A DNA stretch of 64,000 bases, taken from assembly GCA_003550305.1 (NCBI GenBank), contig QKYT01000291.1, forward strand, positions 21,539-85,538, in the 5' to 3' direction. This DNA comes from Glomus cerebriforme (lineage: Eukaryota > Glomeromycota > Glomeromycetes > Glomerales > Glomeraceae). Shown here piece after piece: positions 33,553-46,069 of this stretch. Within the stretch, counting starts at the first letter, position 1; every line of letters begins with the position of its first letter. The notes under the pieces are model-generated. The model was not told where the DNA came from, did not search any database, and worked only from the letters and a program-made list of their open reading frames with translations. The position numbers and the translations under genes were made by a program.

Positions 33553-33650
33553 GTAGATTAGTGAAACAAACGGAATTTAAATAAGAAAAGAAATTCCGTA
33601 CAAAAATTTTTTCTATTGTTTCTGAACCATTTCTAAAGTCTACCTAATTT
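33553..33650 (+). promoter_or_regulatory. Conserved upstream block of the kinase family
   Basis: GTAGATTAGTGAAACAAA followed by CGGAATTT lies 100-125 bp before the kinase B start, and AAAGTCTACCTAATTT about 30-40 bp before it. The same two blocks, in the same order and spacing, precede kinase D (49255-49280) and kinase E (58441-58465). This is either recent duplication or a functional promoter; sequence alone cannot separate the two. Confidence 0.55.
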
Positions 33651-33677
33651 GTATAAAATTGATAACTTTTACACATT

Positions 33678-35590
33678 ATGTCAAATATTCGAAATGAACT
33701 AGTTAATGTTGCAATTCAAAAAGCACATGAAACAATAGATTATGATGTTTATCATAACATAGACGAACATTATGAAATTTTACAACAAACTATTCTTGCC
33801 CATGAATATCTTACAAATGATGAAAAATCTGAAGCAATAAAAGTCTTAAATAAAAATTATGATATTGATAAAGTTCTTAATGATGTAGGAGAAAAAAGAG
33901 TTTGTGAAAACTGTCAAGAAGAATGTTTAGCATTATTATATTGTGAATTTTGTATTAGAAATTATTTAAAAGCAAACTTTTCGAATTGGACATCTGGAAA
34001 TAATGATATTGATGATCTGATTCACAAATGTCAAATGGAATCACTTACTCCATATAAAATAGTTGAATGGATCCCATTTAATAATTTACAAAATATAAAA
34101 TATTTAACTAAAGGTGGATGCTCTGAAATTTATACAGCAGATTGGATTGGTGGAGAATATTATGAATGGAATTCTAATGAACAACAATTGAAAAGATATG
34201 GAACTAATAAAGTGATACTTAAAAAATTAGAAAATGTTGAATATGCTAATAGAAGTTGGTTTGATGAGGTATGTAATTTAATAGTATTTAAATATAACCT
34301 TTTAAACATAAATATTGATTTATTAAATTCTTTTTAGGCCAAAGATCATCTAATTATATCCAACAAATGGAGAGATATAGTACAATGTTATGGTCTAACT
34401 CAAAATCCATCAAATGGAAACTATATGCTTGTAATGAAACAATATGATGTAAACTTAAGAGAATATTTACAACAAAATCATAATCAACTTACATGGAAAG
34501 AAAGAATTAAAATTACTTTTGATATAATTGAAGCACTTGATAGTATTCACAGAGAAAATGCAATTCATAGAGATTTGCATTCAGGAAATATATTATATTT
34601 AAAATATACCAATTATTGGTTTATTAGTGATCTTGGATTTTGTGGTCCTGCTGATAAACCATTAGAAAGTATATATGGAAATCTTCCCTATATAGCGCCT
34701 GAGGTTATTGCTGGAAAGCAAACTACTTTTGCATCTGATATTTATAGTATTGCAATGCTTATGTGGGAAATTTCATCTGGACAACCACCATTTATNAATN
34801 ATGAACATGATTATNATCTTGCAATGAATATAATTAATGGTATAAGACCAANAATAATATCAGNAANTCCNNTNGAATATGAAAGTTTAATGAAACAATG
34901 TTGGGATGCTGATCCATTAAAAAGACCTGATATTGATACATTTTTGGAAAAAATAATAGAAATAAATAGATTATATCATAATATGCCGAATGAACCTAAA
35001 GCAAATAATAATTTAGAAATGAATAAAACAAATTATTCAGAAACAAGTCATACAAGCAGATTATTTACAAGTAAAGTTCATCAATTTGAATATTTTTCTG
35101 AACCAAGAAATGCAACAGAAGGTATTATTATTCATTTTTTTATAAGCTTTTTCCATTATAAAATATAATATATTTCTTTTTTTTTTGGTTTAAATAATAA
35201 CAGAAGAACAAGAAGGTATAAATGAATGATTATTTAATTAAAATTATCATATTTATAATTGATTAACCATAATAAATTATTTTTAGCATTTCACAGCAAA
35301 TCATATGATGAATTTTATATCCCTGATAATGGTAAGTATTTATTAAACTTTAATTAAATTATTATACAATATTGATGATTTTGTTTTCTAGTTGATGATT
35401 TTGATAAATCAAATAATCAAAAGGATAACAGTATATCAAAAAAGAGAAGTGGTAATTTTGAAGGTAAATTTAATCTGTATTTAAAATATTAAATAAATAA
35501 ATATTAATTTTATATCTTAAAATATGTTTAGTTAAAAGTGAAAGATTAACCAAAAAATTTAAAAACCTACAAATAAAAAACGGCAAGTAA
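33678..35590 (+). CDS. Kinase B: TKL-type protein kinase with modular tail
   Basis: Exons 33678-34268, 34338-35121, 35204-35215, 35287-35331, 35392-35463 and 35532-35590 give 520 residues. The Cys module is CENCQEECLALLYCEFC (76-92). The kinase core has TKGGCSEIYTADW, KVILKK, HRDLHSGN, a DLG in place of DFG, and YIAPEV. The tail is built from phase-1 micro-exons (EEQEG; AFHSKSYDEFYIPDNG; VDDFDKSNNQKDNS...) and ends VKSERLTKKFKNLQIKNGK. Two more cassettes and a DI-stop mini-exon follow at 35664-35936 and would be reached if the 59-nt exon is skipped. The catalytic exon contains nine scattered N bases (34796-34874). The family is as for kinase A; substrates are unknown. Confidence 0.85.
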
Positions 35591-35600
35591 AATAAAAAAT

Positions 35601-36290
35601 ATATCAATTTCAATTAGTATGAGAATTTTTCCAAATGTTGATTCATTTAACTTTTTTTTTCAGATACTCAAAATGATTATAATAACATAGGAACAATGCA
35701 TCATACTTATATTGATGTTGGTATGGAAATAATTTTATTTCAACTTTTTTTATAACAGATAATTATAATATTATTTTTGTTTAATTATACAGATAAAGAA
35801 GATGTACACAATAATTCTAATCTTCATTCGGAAGAGCAAAATGATTTGGAAATTCCTGAAGGTAAATAATTTTTTTTAAATGATAGAATATTTTAATCTT
35901 AAAATTAAATTACTGAAACTTATTTTAGACATTTAATGATAAATTTTTTATTAGATTAAATTAAAGAATATTATATTTGATTTATTATTTTTGAATTATT
36001 TTAAACACAAAGATTTTAGATGTCTTACAATGTTTCTTAGTTTGTAATTTAAATAGTTCATAATTTATTAAATTATAAAATTTTTTTTTTTTACTATAAA
36101 ATTTTAATTAAATTAATTTGGGTTTAAAATATATCTATTATAAAGCACATTAAATTCAAATAATTTACGAGCACACAAAAATTTAATAATCTATGAAGAT
36201 TACGAAACTTTTTTTTAAAAAATAATAAAAAGTAATTTTAAGTCCTACTTATCACTTACGCAAGATAAAATAAAAATTTTTTTTTTTCTC
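35601..36290. repeat. Right copy of long direct repeat flanking kinase B
   Basis: It matches 32835-33490. It carries alternative tail exons of kinase B: 35664-35720 (57 nt, DTQNDYNNIGTMHHTYIDVG), 35793-35861 (69 nt, DKEDVHNNSNLHSEEQ...EIPEG) and 35929-35936 (EDI-stop). All borders are GT-AG and phase 1. Confidence 0.85.
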
Positions 36291-38453
36291 CTCATGAACC
36301 CATGAAATTTTTATAATAGAATAGAATTGGAAATCTTGGATGAATGATAATATGGTTTTAGAGAGCACATCATGTGTACATATCTTCCCCAGTATCGCCA
36401 TAAAATTTTCATCCCCGTGACCCTACTTTCTTCATTTTTATTAAATATTCTAGGGACTTGAAATTTTTTTCGGCGGTGAAATTCTATTTGTCACACATTA
36501 TTCATCACATGGATAATTTCTTAATGCCATAATGCCGGCCAAAAAAGACACGTGGATGGCGATACACGTGTTCGAAAATGCTGGTAAATTTTATAATTTT
36601 GGCTGTAAATCTGGTAACTGCATACTTGAATACTGTATGTAAATCAAGAAATACGAGGCATAAGCTACTGAAATACGTGAAATCGTGGCTATGTAGTAGC
36701 TACATATTCGCCATTTATTGTAGTTGGTGTATATGTTAAAACTTAATGTAGCAATATATATTTTATATAGTAAAATATAGTAAATAGTATCACTAACATA
36801 TCATTAATTTGAATTATATAAAAAATATGTTTCTATTTGTCACATTTTATAATTTATTTGCAGTAATTGTATTGTAAATAGATAGTAAATATGTGTACTT
36901 TTCATTTAAATTCAATGATAATTATATACTCTTCTATTTAATATTTAAATAGCATTAAAAAAAGCTATTTTTTCAATGTATCTTTCAAATTCCATCCACA
37001 ACCATTAAAGGGAAAATCTTGCAATAAGCATTCTTGTGATTAAGTACGAATATTGGCAATCCAATTTATTGTATTTTCTATGGGCAACTTCAAACAAATT
37101 GACATAAATAAATGGATATTACTCTTGTTGATAACTGCATACCTTTCACCATCATATTTAGCCATTTACTGTATATCATCATTTTTATTTAAATGAAATT
37201 GGATTTTAAAACCTTGTATATCTTGTATGTACAAGTCTCATTACCGTTTCCCATTTTCATATCAGGCCCGAAAGAAAGAAAAAACGTTAGAAAACGTTTC
37301 TATTTTTTTTTTAAAAAAAAAAGACAAACAAAAATGGTAAGTTCCGCAAAGAAACTTACCGTTTCCCACTTCAAGGGAACCTGCTTTTGATCAGTGAATC
37401 ACTTTTTCACTATCTTTAAATTATATTTTCAAATATTATGTGATTTGAATAATAATCTATACTATTATTAGAAGTAGCAATTAATTCCTTTCTTTTTTTA
37501 TTGCTGCATAAAGTTTGAAATAATAAATGGAACATCTACTTGTAATCATTAGAATCATTTTGGAAAGTAATGGGTGTGATAAGAGGTAGTTTGATTTTTC
37601 CTCTATTATGACTGTGGCTACCTCTATCATAATCTTCTAATTATAATGTTGAGCATTATTATCCTGCAATAATTAAACAATTATAGAATAGTTTACTAAC
37701 TTGCAGTAGTCATCATCATAATAGGTGTAAAATGAAATGAAAAAACACAAAAAACAATTTCGTAAGTAGAGGAGAGTTTTTTTTAAATATATGAAAAGTC
37801 AATTAAATATTACTCTAAAAAAGTTTATTATAGATTATTATATTCATCACTTACATTATCTGGTTCCAGATTCAATAAATGAGTACCCATTTGATAAAAT
37901 TAATACTATTAAACAAAAAAAAAAATCATTAAACTTCAGTTATTTGTAATTAAAGACGCGTAATGAAACATTCCATTATAAAAAAATTGGTAAAATACTC
38001 CTAATTTTTATTAATACCTAAAATCTAAATTTTACATTAAAAAATTCTGTTAAATAAAAAAAAATTTATTTTTTTTTATAATAAAAAGAAAAATAATAAA
38101 CAAATTAAAAAACTTGATGTAAATACAGTAGAAATTTATATTTATAATTTTTTATTGATATATTGTCTGTAAATACATAGTCGTTCCAAATGAATAAACT
38201 CAAAAATTTTAAATGCTTATGTGATTCACTATGATTCTTTTTTTTTACTACAAAAATTCGAATATAAGAATGACAAATTCAGAAATTCAGATACTTTATG
38301 ATTGATATATTACATATATTACGTAATTGTTTAACGCGTATAACGCGTGTAAAAATACATATATACCTTTAGTATCATAAGTATCATAGTTAACAGATAA
38401 ATACTGTTGAAAGTTTCCATTCTTTTCTTTTCACAAAACAACTTATCATAAAA
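36291..38453. other. Non-coding stretch
   Basis: No supported gene. A short hairpin (GGTAAGTT, 9-nt loop, AACTTACC) lies at 37336-37360. The rest is AT-rich. Confidence 0.45.
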
Positions 38454-39291
38454 AATGGTTAATAACACATTTTCCCCAACTATGATTGATGCCTTAATTT
38501 CGAATGTTCAAACAAACGATTTACACGAAAAAATATCAAAACAACTTCATATTAAATATCTTTCAGCCGCTACGTAAGAATTAGATGATGTTAATGGATA
38601 TTATTTGGTGATTATCAGAGACTTTTCGGTGCAATGACATTGGAAATAAATGGAAAGGTCAAAAATATCCATTTTCTCGTTGATATGGGTTCACCAAGAA
38701 CTTACATATGCGAAAAGGTGCTAAATTCATACAATGTGCCTATTGTTGACCCAAAAAATCTTATTTCTATGAGATTGAATAAAAGAAAGATCTCGGTAAA
38801 AGTATCACATGATCACTTCAGTGATTGAATATCCTCGGGGCAAATTTTATGCATACCCATAAAGCTCGACTATTCGTAGATTTCGAGGAACATTATTTTA
38901 ATATCGATAACAATGAGCACACACCCAAAAGATCGGGTGGTTGGTATGGCCGTGGCCGTGGTCGAGGTCATGCAAATCGAAAAAATTCTAATATGAAACT
39001 GGAAAACCATCTAAAACTGTTGTTTTCGTTGGAAATCTTCCTTATTCTATTGATGATGATGGTTTGAAGGACATCTTCAAAGATTATAACATAATTTCCG
39101 CTCACGTTGTTCGTAGTCGTATAGATAGGCGCTCAAAGAGTTTTGCATTCGTAGAATTGAGTGATGAAGAAGAACAAAAGAAATCCCTTGAAGGATTAAA
39201 AGATGTTAAATCAAAAGGTAGAGTGTTGGTCATTAAAGTTGCATTGAGCGATCAAGTTCAACCTGGCGATGATACTGACCGTTGCTTCTAA
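38454..39291 (+). pseudogene. Retropepsin-like plus RGG/RRM fusion, pseudogene
   Basis: The start MVNNTFSPTMIDALISNVQT reads to a TAA where Gln is expected (AAT*ELDD). After a frameshift, the retropepsin-like core follows: MTLEINGKVKNIHFLVDMGS with the D-x-G-S motif (family: DTGS), then PRTYICEKVLNSYNV. A one-base loss near 38824 shifts into LNILGANFMHTHKARLFVDF. Then come a Gly/Arg-rich linker (GWYGRGRGRGHANRKN) and, after another frameshift near 39000, a full RRM: KTVVFVGNLPYSIDDDGLKD (RNP2 VFVGNL) and RSKSFAFVEL (RNP1). A retropepsin-like fold joined to an RNA-binding domain is unusual and might derive from a domesticated retroelement protein. Broken in at least four places. Confidence 0.65.
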
Positions 39292-40440
39292 TGATGAGAA
39301 GAAAGAAGATTCTTAAAATGTTCCGTGATTAAAAATTTGGCAGGAAGCATTTAGTGAATTCTCTTGTTGAATAGTAAAATTTATCTTTTTTTCTAAATTC
39401 CTTAAATTTTCTAGTAACAACATTTATATTTAGTAATATTATAGCTTCTAATGAAATGAGCGTAATGTTTGTAGCAAGGAATTTAAAAAAGCATAAAGAA
39501 ACTAGATTAATATAAGTAAATTCTCAGATAGTTAAATTGTCTTCCACTAATTCATTATACCCATCTACAAAGTCAGCAATAATTTCTTTAAATAAAGTTG
39601 TATTATTTTTTAAAAAAAAGAGATATCATGATTTATTCTATATTCATACCAATTATCTTCGTATATGTGAAGGTTAAAGCCAAACAAAATCGAGCAAAAC
39701 TTTTTTTATTATTTTTAGAAAATATGGAGTAGCAGACTTTAAAGGGAGGAATTTCTCGAGCTCTAACCCATAAAATGAAAATTCCTCGATTAGTTTGGAA
39801 ACACGTGGAATTCTATACATCAAATTTTATGCAAAGTCCGGAGATAATGAGAAGAGTTCGGAGTGTATCATAAAATTTCATCGGAAATCTGTAGAATTCT
39901 TTAGCGAAATATATAGAATTCATCTGCAGATTTACTGCAAATTTTAAGAAATTATTAATATCACAGTATAACAGTACAAAATAGATCAATATAGCTATCA
40001 ATATTAATATTAAATATATAGAACAAAAACTTTATTAGTTTTTTTTGACTTGAGAAATATTTGTTGCACAATATGGCAGTTCTCATATATTTTATTCTTT
40101 AGAAGAAAATTTTAAAACAAATAAAAAATTTAATATAAGTAAATTAAAATAAATCAAATAGTGTAGTAGTTAGGTTGGGAGATGGGTACAACTGAGGTGT
40201 TCAGTTCTTAATGTAAGTAAAAAAAAAAAATCAATTTATTATTTTTTAAAAAAACCCTCCGATTAATCCACGTGTGGCTTCAATCGTACATATTAATTAG
40301 TACAAAATCTAAAACACAGAAATTGGTTGATCCACTTTCTTTATTTTATTTATTTATTATATAATTATTATACCACTTTACTAGTATAGCTGTATATACC
40401 GTTAAGTGTTTGTGTAATACAACATAATAATTGAAACTAT
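39292..40440. other. Non-coding stretch
   Basis: AT-rich; no supported gene. The 40340-40430 segment resembles 46205-46290 (both around TTTACTNGTATAGCT). Confidence 0.4.
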
Positions 40441-40755
40441 NNNNNNNNNNNNNNNNNNNNNNNNNNNNNNNNNNNNNNNNNNNNNNNNNNNNNNNNNNNN
40501 NNNNNNNNNNNNNNNNNNNNNNNNNNNNNNNNNNNNNNNNNNNNNNNNNNNNNNNNNNNNNNNNNNNNNNNNNNNNNNNNNNNNNNNNNNNNNNNNNNNN
40601 NNNNNNNNNNNNNNNNNNNNNNNNNNNNNNNNNNNNNNNNNNNNNNNNNNNNNNNNNNNNNNNNNNNNNNNNNNNNNNNNNNNNNNNNNNNNNNNNNNNN
40701 NNNNNNNNNNNNNNNNNNNNNNNNNNNNNNNNNNNNNNNNNNNNNNNNNNNNNNN
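40441..40755. other. Assembly gap (N run)
   Basis: 315 undetermined bases. The gap cuts the 3' part of the minus-strand gene remnant that follows. Confidence 1.
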
Positions 40756-41610
40756 ATAAAATTATCCATTTCCTTTTCAATTATATTATTATGTTCAATT
40801 TCCGTAAGTCTCCTATTAAAAATCCCTTTTATACATTCGTGAATTATTAATTGATTAGATTGGATAGTTGATTTTTCTAATAAAATTGCTATTATTCTGT
40901 CCGTCCATCTTTGGTTGATCCACTTTCCACGATAGTTCAACATAGATTTCTCTGTAGATCCTTCACGTCCTGATGTCCGTATTGCTATTTAAGTTATTAT
41001 TAAGTTTGCTATCTATCCACAGATCAATTTCATCTAATGTACTAATATAACTATCCTTTATCTTAATATTCCTTTCGTAAAACCCTTGAACTGTAGTCTT
41101 CTTAATTTCCCCTCAAAGTGCATGAATCTCCATTGCTACATATTGGTGAGATTTAATAAAAAGACATGATTAATAGATTATTTTTACTTCGCTCTCACCT
41201 GGAAGAAGAGCTTGCACGTGATTGGTTCGATGCATCAGATTACACTCTGTTGATCGAAATCATCTGATTCAACTGGCTGAATTCTTTTAATAATTGGGTA
41301 ACGCTCATGCTCATGCTGGAGAGCTTCAATAGCAACATTAATTCTGCCAAACTCATTACGGCAGGCTTCTTCAATACTATTAATTCTTGGTCATGATGTT
41401 GATCATTGACAAGAGTTTCTGCGCTTCAGTGGCGTAGATGGAATCACGAGCCTTAATTTTGCCTAGCTCCGCGGAGAGATCATTGGTTATTTTAGAATCA
41501 TGTGCGATAATCAATAACACACAACATATGGCCACGATACAGAAAATTTTTCGGGGAATATTACAGGAGCAACAAGGAAAAAAAGAAGCAGAAAGAGCCA
41601 AAAATAGCAT
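40756..41610 (-). pseudogene. Membrane or secreted coiled-coil protein, broken and gap-truncated
   Basis: The start MLFLALSASFFPCCSCNIPR with IFCIVAICCVLLIIAHDSK gives a hydrophobic N terminus (signal anchor near residues 20-38). It continues TNDLSAELGKIKARDSIYAT and, after a one-base frameshift near 41383, INSIEEACRNEFGRINVAIE and ALQHEHERYPIIKRIQPVES. A possible intron (donor GTGAGAG near 41200, acceptor ATATGTAG near 41136) leads to GEIKKTTVQGFYERNIKIKD with one TGA, then a second frameshift near 40975, then RGKWINQRWTDRIIAILLEK and RRLTEIEHNNIIEKEMDNF into the gap. It is not a known family to me. The frames join sensibly, so a decayed gene, or one with assembly errors, is likely. Confidence 0.45.
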
Positions 41611-43905
41611 GTTTTCTGAATATTGATATAAGCGAAACTGGACATGATTAAATAAGATAATGCGCGGTAAATTTATTAAGTGTATGTAGAATAGGTTTTT
41701 TTTCTCGTCGAAATTAGCTTATTTAACGCTTTAAACTTTTTAATTTTGCGTAGAGAATAGATAGAGAAATGACCCATTTTATACTTTATTTATACTGCGT
41801 AAGAAAACAAATGCTTAACCTGATTTATTTTTGTTATAGTTTATATAATTGTGTTATCCCCGTTTTTAAATTTTACTTAATTATGAGAAGGCGCTTTGCG
41901 TATGAATATTACTGTAACTCGATTTGTTGAAAATTACATTGCTTTATTATGTATCCGCAGAAATCACAGTTTTTAATAATTATAATAATTCTCCCCTGAA
42001 TCTGAGGCGCGTTCAACAATTAGCGCTATAAAGAAAATCCGATGAAATTTCAAAAAGATATGTCATAAATTAATACTAATGGAGTAATGGCGTATCTCAA
42101 AATATACCATTTATTTCTAAGATCAATGAAAAAATTTTCTTCGTTACAAAAATGTCATAAATTAACACTAATGGAGTAATGGCGTATCTCACAATATACC
42201 GTTTATCTTGAAAGAATTTTCTTCGTTACCAAAATGGAATTAACATATACATGTAATATTGAATGCGCATATAATAAAAATTTACAGTTTATCCGAGTGA
42301 TCTGAGATCGATTTCCATTACATTTCGTTCTATCAACATGATAGGTGAAATGTACGACATGTAAACCAGGGACGGTTTTTTTATTAATAATTCAAACTTG
42401 AAAAAATATTGAGAACCTTCTTTCAGAAAAATGTATTACGAATGCTTTATTTATTAATAGATCGCTTTCGAACACAACAGATCTTTTTTCCTTGGGTTTT
42501 ATTAATAGATCTGCTAAAAATATGCAAAATCACATGAAAGAAAATGAAAATTATTTTTGATATTGTTAATTACAACTTCAATTTCCATTATCATGCAAAC
42601 CCTACTTGGAAGTACCACTATCAAACAAACAAAAAAAAAAGAAATGGTATTATACATACTGTATATTTGAAACCATAAGCCACTCCATTGACGTGATGTG
42701 GGCAAAAATATCATATAGAGTGCTGTACATATTATATATGATATAAATATTCTAAATTCCAAAAGAATTTAAAAAATTATCATCATAATTTAATTTCAAG
42801 GCATATTGAAAAAATATACAATCAGGTATGAATTTGACAAATTTCTGTGAATCAGAAGTAGTTTTGGTAGATGCAGGCGTACTGCGTACAGGTAGAAAGT
42901 ATGAAAAGGTACTGTTATCTTTCAAATAAATTGCAGATATCCTATGTAGAGAAATTTTATCATATTTTCTAGATTAGTTTAATATAACCAAGTATTTTAT
43001 TTTATTTCAGGTTTTCTGCTACATCTTCTTGTATATAAAAAAGTATTTTTAAGTGTTTTTACTTATTACAACTTTAATTAGTTGCTTAACAATGAGAGGA
43101 AGGTAGAAAAGAATGTGATGACAAACGTTGCTAAACAGAGAAAGAAAACGCTTTGCAATATAGATTATTCTTTAAAATCATTCAATTACTTCATTTATTG
43201 GCAATTTGGATAAAAACATAGCAATAAATGGAATCCATTTTATACGATACATTTTAAATTAACATAATTTTAGACTTAAACTATATTATGCAACACAACT
43301 AAATTCAAACTACTGATCAAAAGCAACATGACAACGTCCATACAAAAATCTAAATTCTACGTTTAAAATACAAATATCTAAAATAAGGAGAATTATCATA
43401 TAACAGATAACGCAAAGTACGAATTGATCAACAAAACAATCCGTGATTTACCTTTATTTGTCTGATTTGTAAATACCCGTTATTTCTTTCTGTTAATATA
43501 AAGATTATTAATATTACTTTAAAGTTACGAAATCATTTGTTATATTAATACCTAATATTTGATTTTAAATTTACTTTAAAGGTCGAATTCTTTATAAATA
43601 AGTCTACGAGTTTAAGTAAATGTTTAGTAATTTTATACCAAAATAATTGAGAAAAAAGTTGTTCGATCTGGTATCTAAAAAAAAAAAAAAAGAGCTAAAA
43701 GTTGGATAAAGGTTTTTAGCCAATTTCCATTATCGGATTAGTCGATCACAAGCCCTTCGGTAATAATATTCCCAACGAATTTTTCTGTAGTACTATGGAA
43801 ATTCTATGCATATGGAATTGTATCACAAACAGAAAAATTCGGATATAAATATAGTGCGTCAAGTTTTTCCCAAATTCATAATTTTTTTCTTTACATAACA
43901 TAAAA
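41611..43905. other. Non-coding stretch between the coiled-coil remnant and kinase C
   Basis: No gene supported. It includes the 92-bp tandem duplication below and the kinase C upstream region. Confidence 0.45.
42061..42236. repeat. 92-bp tandem duplication
   Basis: Two diverged copies start TGTCATAAATTAA at 42061 and 42153, both containing CTAATGGAGTAATGGCGTAT and ending with TTTTCTTCGTTAC. Non-coding. Confidence 0.75.
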
Positions 43906-46069
43906 ATGGAACTTATAAATACAAATGACGAAAATTTTTTTGATCCAACTCCAAAATTAAAATCTAGTCCTATACCAATTTTGTTTGTTTCTTTTAATTT
44001 GAATGATGAAAAGTGTATTAATTGTGGAGATAAATACATTCAGGCACTTTTCTGTAAGCAGCAAAAATATTGTAAAAAATGTTTATCACATTACGTTACT
44101 AAGATAACTGATTATAATATATATTTGGACGTATATGTACACACAATCAACTTAGAATGTAGTGAACATGAAATAAATGGAACAACGCAAAATATTCAAG
44201 AATATTGTGGAAATTGCTCGGAAATTTTAGTTTTTAAACAAATGTTTGAATATAGTATTATAAATTATACTGGTCCTTATTCTAATCGCTACGAAAACAA
44301 CAAAAAAATATTAAGTAAGGTGATTAAAAGTGAAGAAAAATGTAGATTATGTAGAAAACCATTATATCAAGAAACAACACATGCTTTCAAATTATGTTCG
44401 ACTTGTTATTTAATTTCTTCCGGCTGGATAGAATCAACCTTGAATAAAAAACCTATTCCAATTCTTTATTTACCATGGTGGTATAATAATTCTAAATGTA
44501 AAGCTTGTAATTTAGACTTAATATTTACATCAAACTGTCAAAAGTATTGTGCACGTTGTCATATATTTTACACTGGATGTAGACATTGTTTGACAACAAA
44601 TATTATTTTTGGACTTACAGTCCAATCTCAATGTAAAAAATGTAAAAGAATATTATCTGTCATATACATCAGCAGTGGAAATAGTGATCTAGATGATTTT
44701 TTTCTTGATAATGCATACGATAATTTAGAATTAATCAAATTTACTAAGTTTGCAAGTGAAATAAAAATTATTGACAGATATTTTCATCCATCAGATATAC
44801 TAGATTTTATTCGTGAATTAAATCCAATAGTTGGATGGATACCATATTCTCAATTTAAAAATGTAACAAAAATAGCAGAAGGTGGATTTAGTATTATATA
44901 TAAAGCAACTTGGTTGAGCATTGGCAGAACTGTCATTTTAAAAAGATTCGAAAATTCTAAATATATTAATAAATATTTTATAAATGAGGTAAATATCTTT
45001 ATTTCTATATTTTCAAGTGCGTTTTATTAAAATAAATTTTAATTTCTATTCGATCTTTATAGTTCAAATCAAATCTTTATTGTTATGAAGTAAAATGTCG
45101 TATTATTAGAATTTATGGTTTTACAGGAGATCCTAAATTAGATGAAATCATGTTAGTTATGGAATATGCGTCAGGAGGAGATTTACATAATTATTTACAA
45201 AAGAATTTTACAAAAATTACATGGAATAAAAATAAATTATATACTTTATGGGAAATTTCAAGAGGGTATTTATATTTATATTTTAAATGATTTATTGATA
45301 TAAATTATACTAATTTATTAAAATTATTTTGTTATAGACTTGAAAATATTCATAATGCAGACTTTATACATCGAGATTTTCATAGTGGAAATATATTATT
45401 TGATAACCCTGGTTATAGGAGAAGTTTTATAAGTCAAAAATGGAAAATTGGAGATCTAGGATTATCACAACCTGCAAATGCTTCATCAAATAATGAAATA
45501 TATGGTGTAATACCTTATATTGCACCAGAAATATTTAAAGGATCCGCATTCTCTAAAGAATCTGATATTTATAGTATGGGTATGATTATGTGGGAATTTA
45601 CAACTGGTTGTAGACCTTTTGCAAATGTTGAACAAGATATTCATCTTGTTTATAATATTATTGACGGAAAACGACCTGAGATTACAAAAGATACACCAAA
45701 ATGTTTTTCTGATTTGATGAAAAGTTGTTGGAATCCTGATCCTAAAAAAAGACCTTCTGTTACAGAAATTTGTGAGACTTTTAACGATTGGTGTTCTAAT
45801 AATAAAGATGCTGAACAATTTAATCAAGCTGAAGCAAAAAGAATAGAATTAATAAATTCAAAAGAGCTTGGTTCTGAATTTACTAAAAAACCTCATTCAA
45901 AAACTATTTTTATAAGTAAACCATTAAGTTCTATAATTTCTAAGTGTATATCTATCAAACAAGGTATTTATTTAATTAAATAATAAATTTTTAAAACATA
46001 TTTTTAATTATATTGACTTTTTTAATATATTTAGGCTATGTTACAAAAGAAGTAGAATTTGATATATAA
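43906..46069 (+). CDS. Kinase C: protein kinase with large cysteine-rich N terminus
   Basis: Exons 43906-44988, 45063-45265, 45338-45963 and 46035-46069 give 648 residues. About 300 residues before the kinase domain carry 21 Cys, mostly as CxxC pairs (KCINCGDK, YCKKC, YCGNC, KCRLC, LCSTC, KCKACN, NCQKYCARC, GCRHC, QCKKC), implying several tandem zinc-binding knuckles. The kinase core is complete: IAEGGFSIIYKATW, TVILKRF, HRDFHSGN, DLG (for DFG) and YIAPEI. The tail exon ends YVTKEVEFDI, recalling the DI-stop of kinases B and D. The larger zinc region sets it apart from A, B, D and E. Possible roles are protein or nucleic-acid binding; substrates are unknown. No defects were seen. Confidence 0.88.

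Noticed and set aside
37193..37390. 65-codon plus-strand frame
   Set aside because: Low-complexity content and a hairpin; no homologue-like features.
42514..42762. 82-codon minus-strand frame with hydrophobic segments
   Set aside because: AT-rich composition alone explains the hydrophobicity; no splice context or homology-like motif.
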